From NCBI GenBank assembly GCA_012520945.1, contig JAAYNH010000029.1, positions 1 to 64,000 of the forward strand: a stretch of DNA of 64,000 nucleotides, given 5' to 3'. Origin of the DNA: Treponema sp. Its GTDB lineage: Bacteria; Spirochaetota; Spirochaetia; Treponematales; Treponemataceae. A program made the position numbers and the translations under genes. The notes beneath the pieces were generated by a model. The model saw only the letters and a list, made by a program, of their open reading frames with translations. It had not been told where the DNA came from and searched no databases. Each line of letters begins with the position of its first letter. Position 1 is the stretch's first letter. Shown piece by piece: positions 1-8,803 of the stretch.

Positions 1-71
1 AGCGAATCCCTAAAACTACAGTGAAGCGTGCATTGTAGCTCGTTACACAGTATTTGTGCAAGCACTAACGA

Positions 72-521
72 TTATGCATAGGTGGACGCCGCTTTTGTGG
101 CAAGTTGATCACACATTTCGTTATATTTAAATCCTGCATGACCTTTGACCCAAATCCACGACACATTTAATGAATTATTCAGTTCGTCTAAAAGCATCCA
201 TAAATCTTGGTTTTTTACAGGTTGTTTTCCGGCGGTACGCCAACCGTTTTTTTTCCAAGAAGTTATCCATGATGTAATGCCATTTTTAACATACTGACTA
301 TCAATATATACAGAAATAGGTCTGTTTTTTAGTGTATCGTCTGTGGCAATTATCTTTAATGAAGAAATGGCAGCTAATAATTCCATGCGATTATTTGTGG
401 TTAGTTTTTCTCCACCGCTTAACTGTATTTCTTTAGCGTCAACTAAAATAACTGCTCCCCAACCACCCGGACCGGGATTTCCTGAGCAAGCTCCGTCGGT
501 GTAAATTACAATATCTTCCAT
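72..521 (-). CDS. rnhA: Ribonuclease HI
   Basis: Cytoplasmic endonuclease that cuts the RNA strand of RNA-DNA hybrids (R-loops, primers). The 149-residue length is normal for bacterial RNase HI. The four catalytic acids and the histidine flap are visible: D9 in YTDGACSGNPGPGGW, E47 in NNRMELLAA, D74 in VYIDSQYV, H128 in VKGHAG and D138 in MCDQLAT. No hybrid-binding domain is attached. There is no Shine-Dalgarno sequence; a TATAGT hexamer at 529-534 ends 7 nt before the ATG, fitting leaderless initiation. It is divergent from groEL. Family assignment is secure. Confidence 0.96.
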   Translation of the reverse strand: MEDIVIYTDGACSGNPGPGGWGAVILVDAKEIQLSGGEKLTTNNRMELLAAISSLKIIATDDTLKNRPISVYIDSQYVKNGITSWITSWKKNGWRTAGKQPVKNQDLWMLLDELNNSLNVSWIWVKGHAGFKYNEMCDQLATKAASTYA

Positions 522-616
522 AAATCTAACTATATCATAAAATTATTTTCTGTTATAGCAAAGATTGATTGTAAAATATAAATATAGCAATTTTAATAAA
601 AAAAAATGAAACTTTA

Positions 617-645
617 TTGCCATTTTTTTAAAAAATTAGTATCTT
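617..645 (+). promoter_or_regulatory. Predicted sigma-70 promoter of groEL
   Basis: TTGCCA (617-622), 17 bp, TATCTT (640-645). The leader is about 35 nt and carries AGGAGA before the groEL ATG. No CIRCE inverted repeat (TTAGCACTC-N9-GAGTGCTAA) is present between rnhA and groEL, so HrcA control is not indicated here. Confidence 0.55.
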
Positions 646-685
646 TATAGTATCAATAAATAATTATTTTTTTTAGGAGATATAA

Positions 686-2323
<1,638 letters not shown>

Positions 2324-2344
2324 TTTTAAGCAGTAATATCTTGA

Positions 2345-2374
2345 AAACGGGTGTAAAAATACACCCGTTTTTTT
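2345..2374 (+). terminator. Rho-independent terminator of groEL
   Basis: Perfect 11-bp stem AAACGGGTGTA / TACACCCGTTT with an AAAA loop, followed by a T run. It begins 21 bp after the groEL stop. Confidence 0.9.
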
Positions 2375-2433
2375 ATTAAGAAGATTTTATAAAAATATAT
2401 TTATTGAAAAAATAAAGTTAAAGAAAGCAAATA

Positions 2434-3177
2434 TTAAAAATATATTCGCATACCTGCAGTAAGTCCGCTTAAGTCTTTTGAGTTTATGTGAGGCTCTTGT
2501 GCATTTAACCATGCACGATGTCCTACATAGACTTCATATCGATTTACAATAAAACCAAGAGTGTTATCAAATTCAACAAAAGTATCATCTTTCAAAAAAA
2601 CAAATCCAACACGTCCTCTAATAATTATGGGCTTTACAGGATATATTTCATAGTCTATGCCAAAAACGAAACCGTTTTGATTTTCTGCTAAAGCCCAGTG
2701 AATCCACTGCCAATATGTTGCCATACATATATATTTGAATTGAAATGTAGAAAATCTTAATCCAAGTCTTGAACCTAAAACTGCATTGTTAAGACTGAAA
2801 TTTTTGCTTAATGTGTAAATTTCAGCGTCCGGTCCAAAAAATTTATAAATATAAGCTTTAAATGAGGTTTGTACACCATATGAAATTTCTGTTTTTGTTG
2901 GAAAAGACATAAATAAAGCACCGGCATTAAAAACGCCACGATAGTTCTTAGCATTATATAATCCAGTTGCATTTGGGTTAAAACTAATATAATCCATATC
3001 TGTAGCATAAGGATAATCACCAAATTCGACACTTAAGTTGTTAATTGCCCATAAAACAGACCATATTTCAACAATCAGTTCAGTGAAGAAATCTCCATGA
3101 GTAGAAGAATGTGCTTTTACAGGTGAAAAAAAAGTAAATAATAAAACAATTACAATACATAAAGAAAGTTTTTTCAT
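2434..3177 (-). CDS. Exported beta-barrel-like protein of unknown function
   Basis: 247-residue protein starting with a clear signal peptide (MKKLSLCIVIVLLFTFFSPVKA). The mature part is rich in alternating aromatic and polar residues and ends in RIYF; a C-terminal aromatic is typical of outer-membrane barrels. The open frame extends 43 codons upstream, but GGAGA sits 5 nt before the ATG at 3177, which decides the start. It lies 31 bp downstream of the methyltransferase gene on the same strand and is probably co-transcribed. I recognise no specific family; the barrel assignment is inference from composition and C-terminus. Confidence 0.7.
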   Translation of the reverse strand: MKKLSLCIVIVLLFTFFSPVKAHSSTHGDFFTELIVEIWSVLWAINNLSVEFGDYPYATDMDYISFNPNATGLYNAKNYRGVFNAGALFMSFPTKTEISYGVQTSFKAYIYKFFGPDAEIYTLSKNFSLNNAVLGSRLGLRFSTFQFKYICMATYWQWIHWALAENQNGFVFGIDYEIYPVKPIIIRGRVGFVFLKDDTFVEFDNTLGFIVNRYEVYVGHRAWLNAQEPHINSKDLSGLTAGMRIYF

Positions 3178-3208
3178 AATTTTCTCCGAATAATGTAAAA
3201 CATGGCTT

Positions 3209-3952
3209 TTATTTGCGACAAACCAAAACCATTGTTTGCATTTTTTCATTATATGGCGAAAAATCAAAATCGCCGTAAATTTCGCAAGTTTTAAAACCGC
3301 ATCCAAGCAAAATACGTTTTAATTCAACTGCACTATAAAGACGTTGTACAAAAGTATGGTCAATTTTTTCACCTGTCTCTTTGTCAATTAAGACCCACCG
3401 TGATTTAAGACCTTCCCAAGCACCAACAACAGAAAATTCGGTTAAGACAAATTTACCCGCTCGTTCAAACCATTCTCCTTCAGTAAAATACCGAATGGCG
3501 GTTTCGCGCGAAACACATTCAAGAATAAACCATCCGTCGTCTTTTATGCTTGCAGCAATATTACGTAAAATTTTAATATCTTCTTCAATAGTGGCACAAT
3601 AACCGAACGAAGTATAAAGATTTACAGCAGCATCAAATTTAGTTTGGCTTTGAAAATTGCGTAAATCGGCTTGAATAAGATTTAAAGAAACTCCTTCTGC
3701 CTCTGCGGATTCTTGAGCTGCATCAAGAAGAGACTTCATCAAATCAACGCCTGTAACATCTAGTCCAAGCAAAGCTAATTCAACGGCAATTCGTCCGCAA
3801 CCACAAGCCGCATCTAAAACCTTACTTCCTTCAGACAGGCCGGCAATCATCTTTACGCTTTCAGCTACATCTGAAGCTTCTGCCCATCTTTGTGCATCGA
3901 ACATAATTGGACTGTAATTAGTCCAAAAAAATTCGTTTTCAAACCATTCCAT
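3209..3952 (-). CDS. Class I SAM-dependent methyltransferase
   Basis: 247-residue soluble methyltransferase with a Rossmann SAM-binding core: motif I VLDAACGCGR, the acidic residue ending strand 2 in VTGVDL, and a post-I/IV region FDAAVNLYTSFGY. The substrate is not evident; the NLYTSFGY region resembles small-molecule or generic Methyltransf_11/25 enzymes. The open frame begins three codons earlier (3961), but TATAAT (3960-3965) overlaps that ATG. The ATG at 3952 lies 7 nt after TATAAT with TTGAAA upstream, so I choose 3952 as a leaderless start. It is followed by the barrel-like gene on the same strand. Confidence 0.85.
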   Translation of the reverse strand: MEWFENEFFWTNYSPIMFDAQRWAEASDVAESVKMIAGLSEGSKVLDAACGCGRIAVELALLGLDVTGVDLMKSLLDAAQESAEAEGVSLNLIQADLRNFQSQTKFDAAVNLYTSFGYCATIEEDIKILRNIAASIKDDGWFILECVSRETAIRYFTEGEWFERAGKFVLTEFSVVGAWEGLKSRWVLIDKETGEKIDHTFVQRLYSAVELKRILLGCGFKTCEIYGDFDFSPYNEKMQTMVLVCRK

Positions 3953-3959
3953 AATATTC

Positions 3960-3987
3960 ATTATATCACATGATATGATAATTTCAA
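3960..3987 (-). promoter_or_regulatory. Promoter of the methyltransferase gene (leaderless type)
   Basis: Reading the minus strand: TTGAAA (3982-3987), 16 bp, TATAAT (3960-3965), then 7 nt to the ATG at 3952. The expected transcription start coincides with the start codon. Confidence 0.55.
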
Positions 3988-4103
3988 GCAGACTGATTTT
4001 TTAGTTTTTATTTTTTTGTAAAAACACAGTTTAAATAATGAATAAAAATGAATAAAAAAATCACTTTGATTATATTCAGAAAAAATGTTATACTAGCCTA
4101 AGA

Positions 4104-4382
4104 ATGAGTAAGTATATTGCTTCGCCTGCATTATCAAATGTGTTATTTCATAATGAAAAAGAAAACACGTTTCTTTTAGAATGGCTAAACGAAAACAATT
4201 TTTATCTCAGTTTTTTATCAACCAATTATGACAATGCAACTTACAGACGATCTAAAAAAGTAAAAAAGCGAACAGTAGAAGTTTTAGTTACAAACTATGA
4301 ACCTTTAAAAAAACAGGGAGAATTATTTAAAAGCCAAGATGAGATATATAGGAAACAAAGAGAATATCATTTCTCACATTGA
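4104..4382 (+). pseudogene. C-terminal relic of a Dam-like (D12 class) DNA adenine methylase
   Basis: The 92 codons match only the C-terminal quarter of Dam-type N6-adenine methylases: ALSNVLFHNEKENTFLLEW corresponds to the family's conserved SNVL-H-GK segment and TVEVLVTNYEP to the EVLITNY end motif. The SAM-binding (FxGxG) and DPPY motifs are absent. An in-frame stop at 4053-4055 leaves no room for the missing N-terminus. The 3' end overlaps the start of a second methylase fragment by 44 bp, suggesting an ancestral operon of two methylases from a restriction-modification locus. No nuclease gene is visible. It cannot be catalytic alone. Confidence 0.75.
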
Positions 4383-4746
4383 TGCAATTTGTGAAAAATA
4401 TGGAGTTACGGGAAATTCATTTTTTGATTTTTTTGCCGGTACTGCGAGTGTAGGAATATACTATAAAGAAAAAGGGTTGCAGATTTACTCTTCTGACATT
4501 ATGTATTTATCGTATTGCCTACAAAAAGCATATATAGAAAACAACGATAATCCCGAATTTGGAATTTTACTTGCAAATATACAACAAAAAAAAACGGAAA
4601 ACTTATTTCGAACGCCTTTGGAAATTGTTGTAGAATACTTAAATGACGTTCCTGATGTAGAAGGATTTATTTATACAAATTATTGTCCAACGCCGACAAT
4701 GCATCTGGAAAAACCACGAATGTATTTTATCGATGAAAAAATATAA
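4339..4746 (+). pseudogene. N-terminal relic of a second D12-class DNA adenine methylase
   Basis: 135 codons beginning with the characteristic MRYIGNKENIISHI and motif I FDFFAGTASVG, then the family-typical TNYCPTPT...RMYFIDE stretch. The frame stops at 4746 before any DPPY catalytic motif. Full family members are roughly 300-350 residues. Shifting one base in the A-rich tract near 4737-4750 opens about 30 further codons, but these do not resemble the rest of the methylase, so the truncation looks like a deletion rather than only a frameshift. The intact start and codon structure suggest recent decay. Confidence 0.75.
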
Positions 4747-4827
4747 AAAAACCGTTTTATTGGATGAAGAGCAATGCCTACTTCCGATAACCTCAAACAC
4801 CTCCCTTTTCATTGGTTCATTTTTCTC

Positions 4828-4856
4828 TTGCAAAATTCCATATGTTTAGCTATACT
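4828..4856 (+). promoter_or_regulatory. Promoter of the lipoprotein gene at 4881
   Basis: TTGCAA (4828-4833), 17 bp, TATACT (4851-4856), followed by a short leader with GGAG at 4871-4874. Confidence 0.55.
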
Positions 4857-4880
4857 GTTATTAGGATTTTGGAGATTAAT

Positions 4881-5435
4881 ATGAAGAAAATATTGTCTGT
4901 TTTAGTTGCAATTTTTTTGTTTTTTGGAATATTTACGAGTTGTGATTTGTTTGCTCAAATTGCAGAGACCACAAAAGATACATGGTATCGCTATGATTAT
5001 GAATATATTAATGCGGGTGTAACAACAGAATTATATGTATATATGTGTTACACAGATTCCGGATATATGAAAAATGTTGTTTCGGAAAATTATTCACATG
5101 GATTAAATATTGTTATTATTGCAAATCCTACGGATACTACAATGACAGGAAAGCTGGCTGCAGCATTAGCAAATAATAAATATATTTTTAAAAATTTTCC
5201 GAAAAATGAAGTACTTGAAATTGAAGGTGCAACAAAAGAAATTAAACTGAACGATGATATTTGGGGTGTAATTTATGTAGGGTTGAATAAAAAAATTGAG
5301 GAAGACCAAATTCCTGCATGTATTCATACGACAACTGCAAGGAATTGGACCCAAATTACAGATTTAGAATCAATCCAAGATGCTTTTTCTTGGAAGAATA
5401 TTGTAAAACAAATGCTTTGGGAATATTTGGAATAA
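4881..5435 (+). CDS. Predicted lipoprotein of unknown function
   Basis: 184 residues. The N-terminus MKKILSVLVAIFLFFGIFTSC is a lipoprotein signal peptide with the lipobox FTSC; the Cys would be lipidated after cleavage. The longest open frame starts 23 codons upstream, but GGAG is 6 nt before the ATG at 4881. The mature part is a small mixed alpha/beta domain (repeated LYVYM, LNIVIIAN, WGVIYVG strands) that I do not recognise. It has its own promoter and a terminator shared with uvrC. Confidence 0.75.
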   Translation: MKKILSVLVAIFLFFGIFTSCDLFAQIAETTKDTWYRYDYEYINAGVTTELYVYMCYTDSGYMKNVVSENYSHGLNIVIIANPTDTTMTGKLAAALANNKYIFKNFPKNEVLEIEGATKEIKLNDDIWGVIYVGLNKKIEEDQIPACIHTTTARNWTQITDLESIQDAFSWKNIVKQMLWEYLE

Positions 5436-5457
5436 AAATATTTTATTTTGTTTTTCG

Positions 5458-5487
5458 AAGCCTTTGCACATTTGTGTGAAGGCTTTT
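5458..5487. terminator. Bidirectional terminator between the lipoprotein gene and uvrC
   Basis: Stem AAGCCTT (5458-5464) / AAGGCTT (5479-5485), extended by GCACA/TGTGT with a mismatch. T-rich on the plus strand and A-rich on the other side; it separates two convergent genes. Confidence 0.7.
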
Positions 5488-5500
5488 AATTTTTGCTTAT

Positions 5501-7291
5501 CTAGTCATTATCTGAGTCAGCAACTAAATTTTGTGCTTTGTTTTTTGAAGTATTTTTGATTGTGTAGTTATGAGGATTTTTTTCCAAATTTTTGTCCAGC
5601 ACATCCAAGTTACGTAATTTTTGTTGTTGTTTTGTGGCAAATCTGTGTGTCTCATCGCGCACGCGTTGCAAAAGTCTTAAAGCATCACTGCGTCGAGGCA
5701 GAACCGCCGGCGTTGAGTTGCCGGGAAAGTAAATTTCTTCATTTTTTTCAGCCAAGCCAATTAGAGGAATATTTAAGTCTAATGATTCTAAAACGCCGGC
5801 AACAGCATTTACTTGACCAATGCCTCCGTCAACTAAAATTAAGTCCGGTAATTCTTCTCCTTCATTTAATAATCGTGTATAACGGCGGGCAGCTACTTCA
5901 CGCATTGAAGCAAAGTCGTCCACTTTACCGTCTGTGGTGCGTAATTTAAAATATCTGTAATTTTTTTTGTCAGGGTTGCCATTATAAAAACTTATTAAAG
6001 AAGCAACCGGATATTTTCCTTGTAAATGTGCAATATCAAATCCTTCAATACGCACCGGCAAATGTTCCATGCCAACAAATTTTTGAAGCTCCTTCATTGC
6101 AGGGAAGTCGCCACGTTCACGAACTCGTCTTGAAATATCTTCTTTGGCATTATGTTGTGCCATAATCGATGTGGCCACATATTTTGTAGAATCTGCACTT
6201 TGTTGAATTGATAAAGCATAGTTATTATCAGTGTTTTCAGAAGAGATTTTTTCATTTTCAAGTGAGTTTACAACAATAAAATCAGGATTTACTCCATACG
6301 TTTCTCTAAGCCATTTTTTTACATTTTCCAATCCATGACTGTGCGGAACGATGATTTTTGCAGGTATTGATTCTGAATTTTCATAAAATGCAGAAAAAAA
6401 CTGGCTGAGTAAATCTTCGTCATCATCAACGGAATGTGTGCGGTACAAATCTTTCATTACAAGTCGCCCGCCACGCATTTTTAATACAACAAATGATACT
6501 AATGTTCCTTCTGAAGCAACACCGATATAATCACGAGCGTCCGGATCAAAATCATTTACAGTGGTAACGGCATGTAATTCTTCAATTGCGATAATTCCGT
6601 CACGAATTCGGGCGGCTTTTTCATATTCGCGGTTTTTTGCACAAATTTCCATCTCTTTTTTTAGAATTTCTATTGTTTCTTGTGGATTTCCATCAAGAAA
6701 ATGACAAATTTCATCGATACTATCTATGTAGGACTTTTTGTCAATTTTATCACAGCAAGGAGCTTTGCATCTGCCAATGTGATAATACATACAAGGACTG
6801 TTGCGTTTGCGAAATTTTTTGCAATAACGTAAAGGATAGCGACGATATAAATATTCAATGAATGTGTCTAAGGCACCAGAGTTTGGGAATGGGCCAAAAT
6901 ATCGTGAGCCGTCTTGAACGATTCGTCGAGTTTTGAAAATGCGTGGATATTCTTCGTTGGTAATGCGCAACGCCGGATATGATTTATCATCTTTTAAGTT
7001 GATATTATATTTTGGGCTATGTTGTTTTATGAGTGTGTTTTCTAAAACAAATGCTTCATACTCAGTTGATACTACAATATATTCTATAGAAGTTGAATGT
7101 GAAATGAGTATGCGGGTTTTTATGTCTTTTTTGCCGGAAAAATAAGAAGAAAGACGATTTTTTAAGTTTTTGGCTTTACCTACGTATAAAATTTTGCCGT
7201 TTTCATCTTTCCAAAGATAAACTCCGGCAGACTGTGGTGCGTTAAGTGCTATGTCATGTAAATGTTTACGTATGGTTTTGTCGGTTTTCAT
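5501..7291 (-). CDS. uvrC: Excinuclease ABC subunit C
   Basis: Makes the dual incisions in nucleotide excision repair together with UvrA/UvrB. Order of domains: GIY-YIG nuclease (about 20-100, GVYLWKDENGKILYVGKAKN), a four-Cys region C157, C167, C175, C179 matching the Fe-S cysteines of E. coli UvrC, a UVR helix pair (about 206-241), and the RNase H-like nuclease with D419 (EGFDIAH), D488 (LVDGG) and H549 (ETHRFA). After H549 only 47 mostly polar residues follow, and the usual tandem helix-hairpin-helix domain is missing. There is no Shine-Dalgarno; CATAAT lies 6 nt before the ATG. The start codon is only 9 bp from that of the divergent LamG gene. Confidence 0.96.
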   Translation of the reverse strand: MKTDKTIRKHLHDIALNAPQSAGVYLWKDENGKILYVGKAKNLKNRLSSYFSGKKDIKTRILISHSTSIEYIVVSTEYEAFVLENTLIKQHSPKYNINLKDDKSYPALRITNEEYPRIFKTRRIVQDGSRYFGPFPNSGALDTFIEYLYRRYPLRYCKKFRKRNSPCMYYHIGRCKAPCCDKIDKKSYIDSIDEICHFLDGNPQETIEILKKEMEICAKNREYEKAARIRDGIIAIEELHAVTTVNDFDPDARDYIGVASEGTLVSFVVLKMRGGRLVMKDLYRTHSVDDDEDLLSQFFSAFYENSESIPAKIIVPHSHGLENVKKWLRETYGVNPDFIVVNSLENEKISSENTDNNYALSIQQSADSTKYVATSIMAQHNAKEDISRRVRERGDFPAMKELQKFVGMEHLPVRIEGFDIAHLQGKYPVASLISFYNGNPDKKNYRYFKLRTTDGKVDDFASMREVAARRYTRLLNEGEELPDLILVDGGIGQVNAVAGVLESLDLNIPLIGLAEKNEEIYFPGNSTPAVLPRRSDALRLLQRVRDETHRFATKQQQKLRNLDVLDKNLEKNPHNYTIKNTSKNKAQNLVADSDND

Positions 7292-7300
7292 GGGTGAATT

Positions 7301-8803
7301 ATGTTAAGAAAATATATTACTTTTACAAGTACAATCTTTCTCCTTTTGTTTTTTTGTGGAAATGTGTTTTCTAAAGAAAACGCTATTTCAATTGGTGGCA
7401 AAAACGGATGGTCAAAGTTTTCTTATGAAAAAGGCATTACTTTAGGCATCGGTCGTTTTGGTTACACTTGTGTAGAGCTTGCCACAGATGAACGTCGTGT
7501 AACAAGAGACACAGATTTGCTTTTGCCTTTTGAAGATAATGCACTACAAGATAAAAGCGAAAACTATAACGTTGTTTCTTCTTCTCTATTATACACCGAA
7601 AACGCTAAAATGGGCAAAAGGGCAGCACTTGCACGTGGAATGGATGGCGGTATGCGTCTGCACGGCAAAAGCGGAACGTTGTTTGGCACAGAAGGAAGAG
7701 CCGGTTCTTTTACAATAGAATTTTGGCTTTTTCCTGCATTATGTGAAAATGGTGAAATTGTTTTTTCATGGCGATCATCTAAGAAAATAGGTTCATCTCC
7801 GGTTTTACAATTAATCACGGCAAGTTTTTCTTCCAATCGTATGCAGTGGCGTTTTTCGAATGTATTCTTTGCAATAGATTTTAGCACAACAGACATTGTG
7901 CTTACAAGTCATAATACGGTTTTACCTGAACAATGGGCTCATCATGTTTTAACTTATGATGAAGCAAGCGGTTTGCTGGAATATAAAATTGACGGACGCG
8001 TTGAAGCGTTAAAATTTGTAACTAAAAATGGTCAGGAAGCATCTGAAGTTTTAGATGCAGAAATAGGTGCAGGAGGCGATATTGAAATTGCTCCGTTCTT
8101 TACGGGTTGTATTGATGATTTTAGAATTCTTAGGAGTGCAACAAGCTATGATAAAAAATATTATACATATAATGTTTCCGGTGGCCGTTTTGAAAGTGAG
8201 CCGTTAATGACAACAGGCACCGGTTCTATTATGACAAGTATTAGTACAGTTGTTCAACAACCTGCACAAACTGATGTGCAGTTTTATGTTAGAGCCGGCG
8301 AAAATATGTTTGATTGGACAAGCGATTATCCTGTTTGGAAACCGGTAAAAAACGGTGAAAAAATTGCCGGCATTCAAGGACGTTACTTTCAAGTTGCTGC
8401 AGATTTGTATACAGATGGATTAGGTTTAAGCACCCCAAAAATTACTGAAATAATTTTGCATTATCAGGAAAATCGTCCGCCGGTTCCGCCTTATGCAATT
8501 TTTGCAACAGCATATGAGGGTGCCGTTGAATTGAATTGGTCACAATCAGCAGACGGTAGAGCTTGTGGCTATTATGTTTATTATGGAGAGACACCGGGCG
8601 AATATTTGGGTAGCGTTGCCGTTGAAGGATATTCCCCAATAGATGTGAAAAAAAATGTTTCAACACGAATTAGTGGTTTGGAAAACGGAAGGATATATTA
8701 TTTTGCAGTAGCGGCATATGGCGACGAAAGTGGTGATATTGTCGGAGCACTTTCGCGTGAAGTTTATGCACGACCAACAAGAGGACTTTACAATGAGCGA
8801 TGA
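7301..8803 (+). CDS. Exported LamG/concanavalin-like and FN3 domain protein
   Basis: 500 residues with an N-terminal signal peptide (LFFCGNVFS, cleavage near 24-25). Residues about 105-270 look like a LamG/concanavalin A-like jelly roll (GSFTIEFWLFP, EQWAHHVLTYD, GCIDDFRILRS). Residues about 405-490 form a fibronectin type III domain (PPVPPYAIFATAYEGAVELNW to NGRIYYFAVAAYGDESG). The likely role is binding a carbohydrate or protein ligand in the periplasm or at the surface; no catalytic motif is seen. The 3' end overlaps the next TPR gene by 11 bp, suggesting translational coupling. The start codon overlaps the putative -10 of uvrC. Confidence 0.8.
   Translation: MLRKYITFTSTIFLLLFFCGNVFSKENAISIGGKNGWSKFSYEKGITLGIGRFGYTCVELATDERRVTRDTDLLLPFEDNALQDKSENYNVVSSSLLYTENAKMGKRAALARGMDGGMRLHGKSGTLFGTEGRAGSFTIEFWLFPALCENGEIVFSWRSSKKIGSSPVLQLITASFSSNRMQWRFSNVFFAIDFSTTDIVLTSHNTVLPEQWAHHVLTYDEASGLLEYKIDGRVEALKFVTKNGQEASEVLDAEIGAGGDIEIAPFFTGCIDDFRILRSATSYDKKYYTYNVSGGRFESEPLMTTGTGSIMTSISTVVQQPAQTDVQFYVRAGENMFDWTSDYPVWKPVKNGEKIAGIQGRYFQVAADLYTDGLGLSTPKITEIILHYQENRPPVPPYAIFATAYEGAVELNWSQSADGRACGYYVYYGETPGEYLGSVAVEGYSPIDVKKNVSTRISGLENGRIYYFAVAAYGDESGDIVGALSREVYARPTRGLYNER

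Noticed and set aside
1-71. Possible 3' end of a plus-strand gene (frame RIPKTTVKRAL, stop at 36-38) convergent with rnhA
   Set aside because: Only 11 codons are visible and no family can be recognised, so it cannot be supported.
522-685. CIRCE heat-shock operator before groEL
   Set aside because: No GAGTGCTAA/TTAGCACTC inverted repeat is present.
4812-4880. Upstream extension of the lipoprotein gene
   Set aside because: It would place 23 codons before an obvious signal peptide; GGAG and the promoter support the ATG at 4881.
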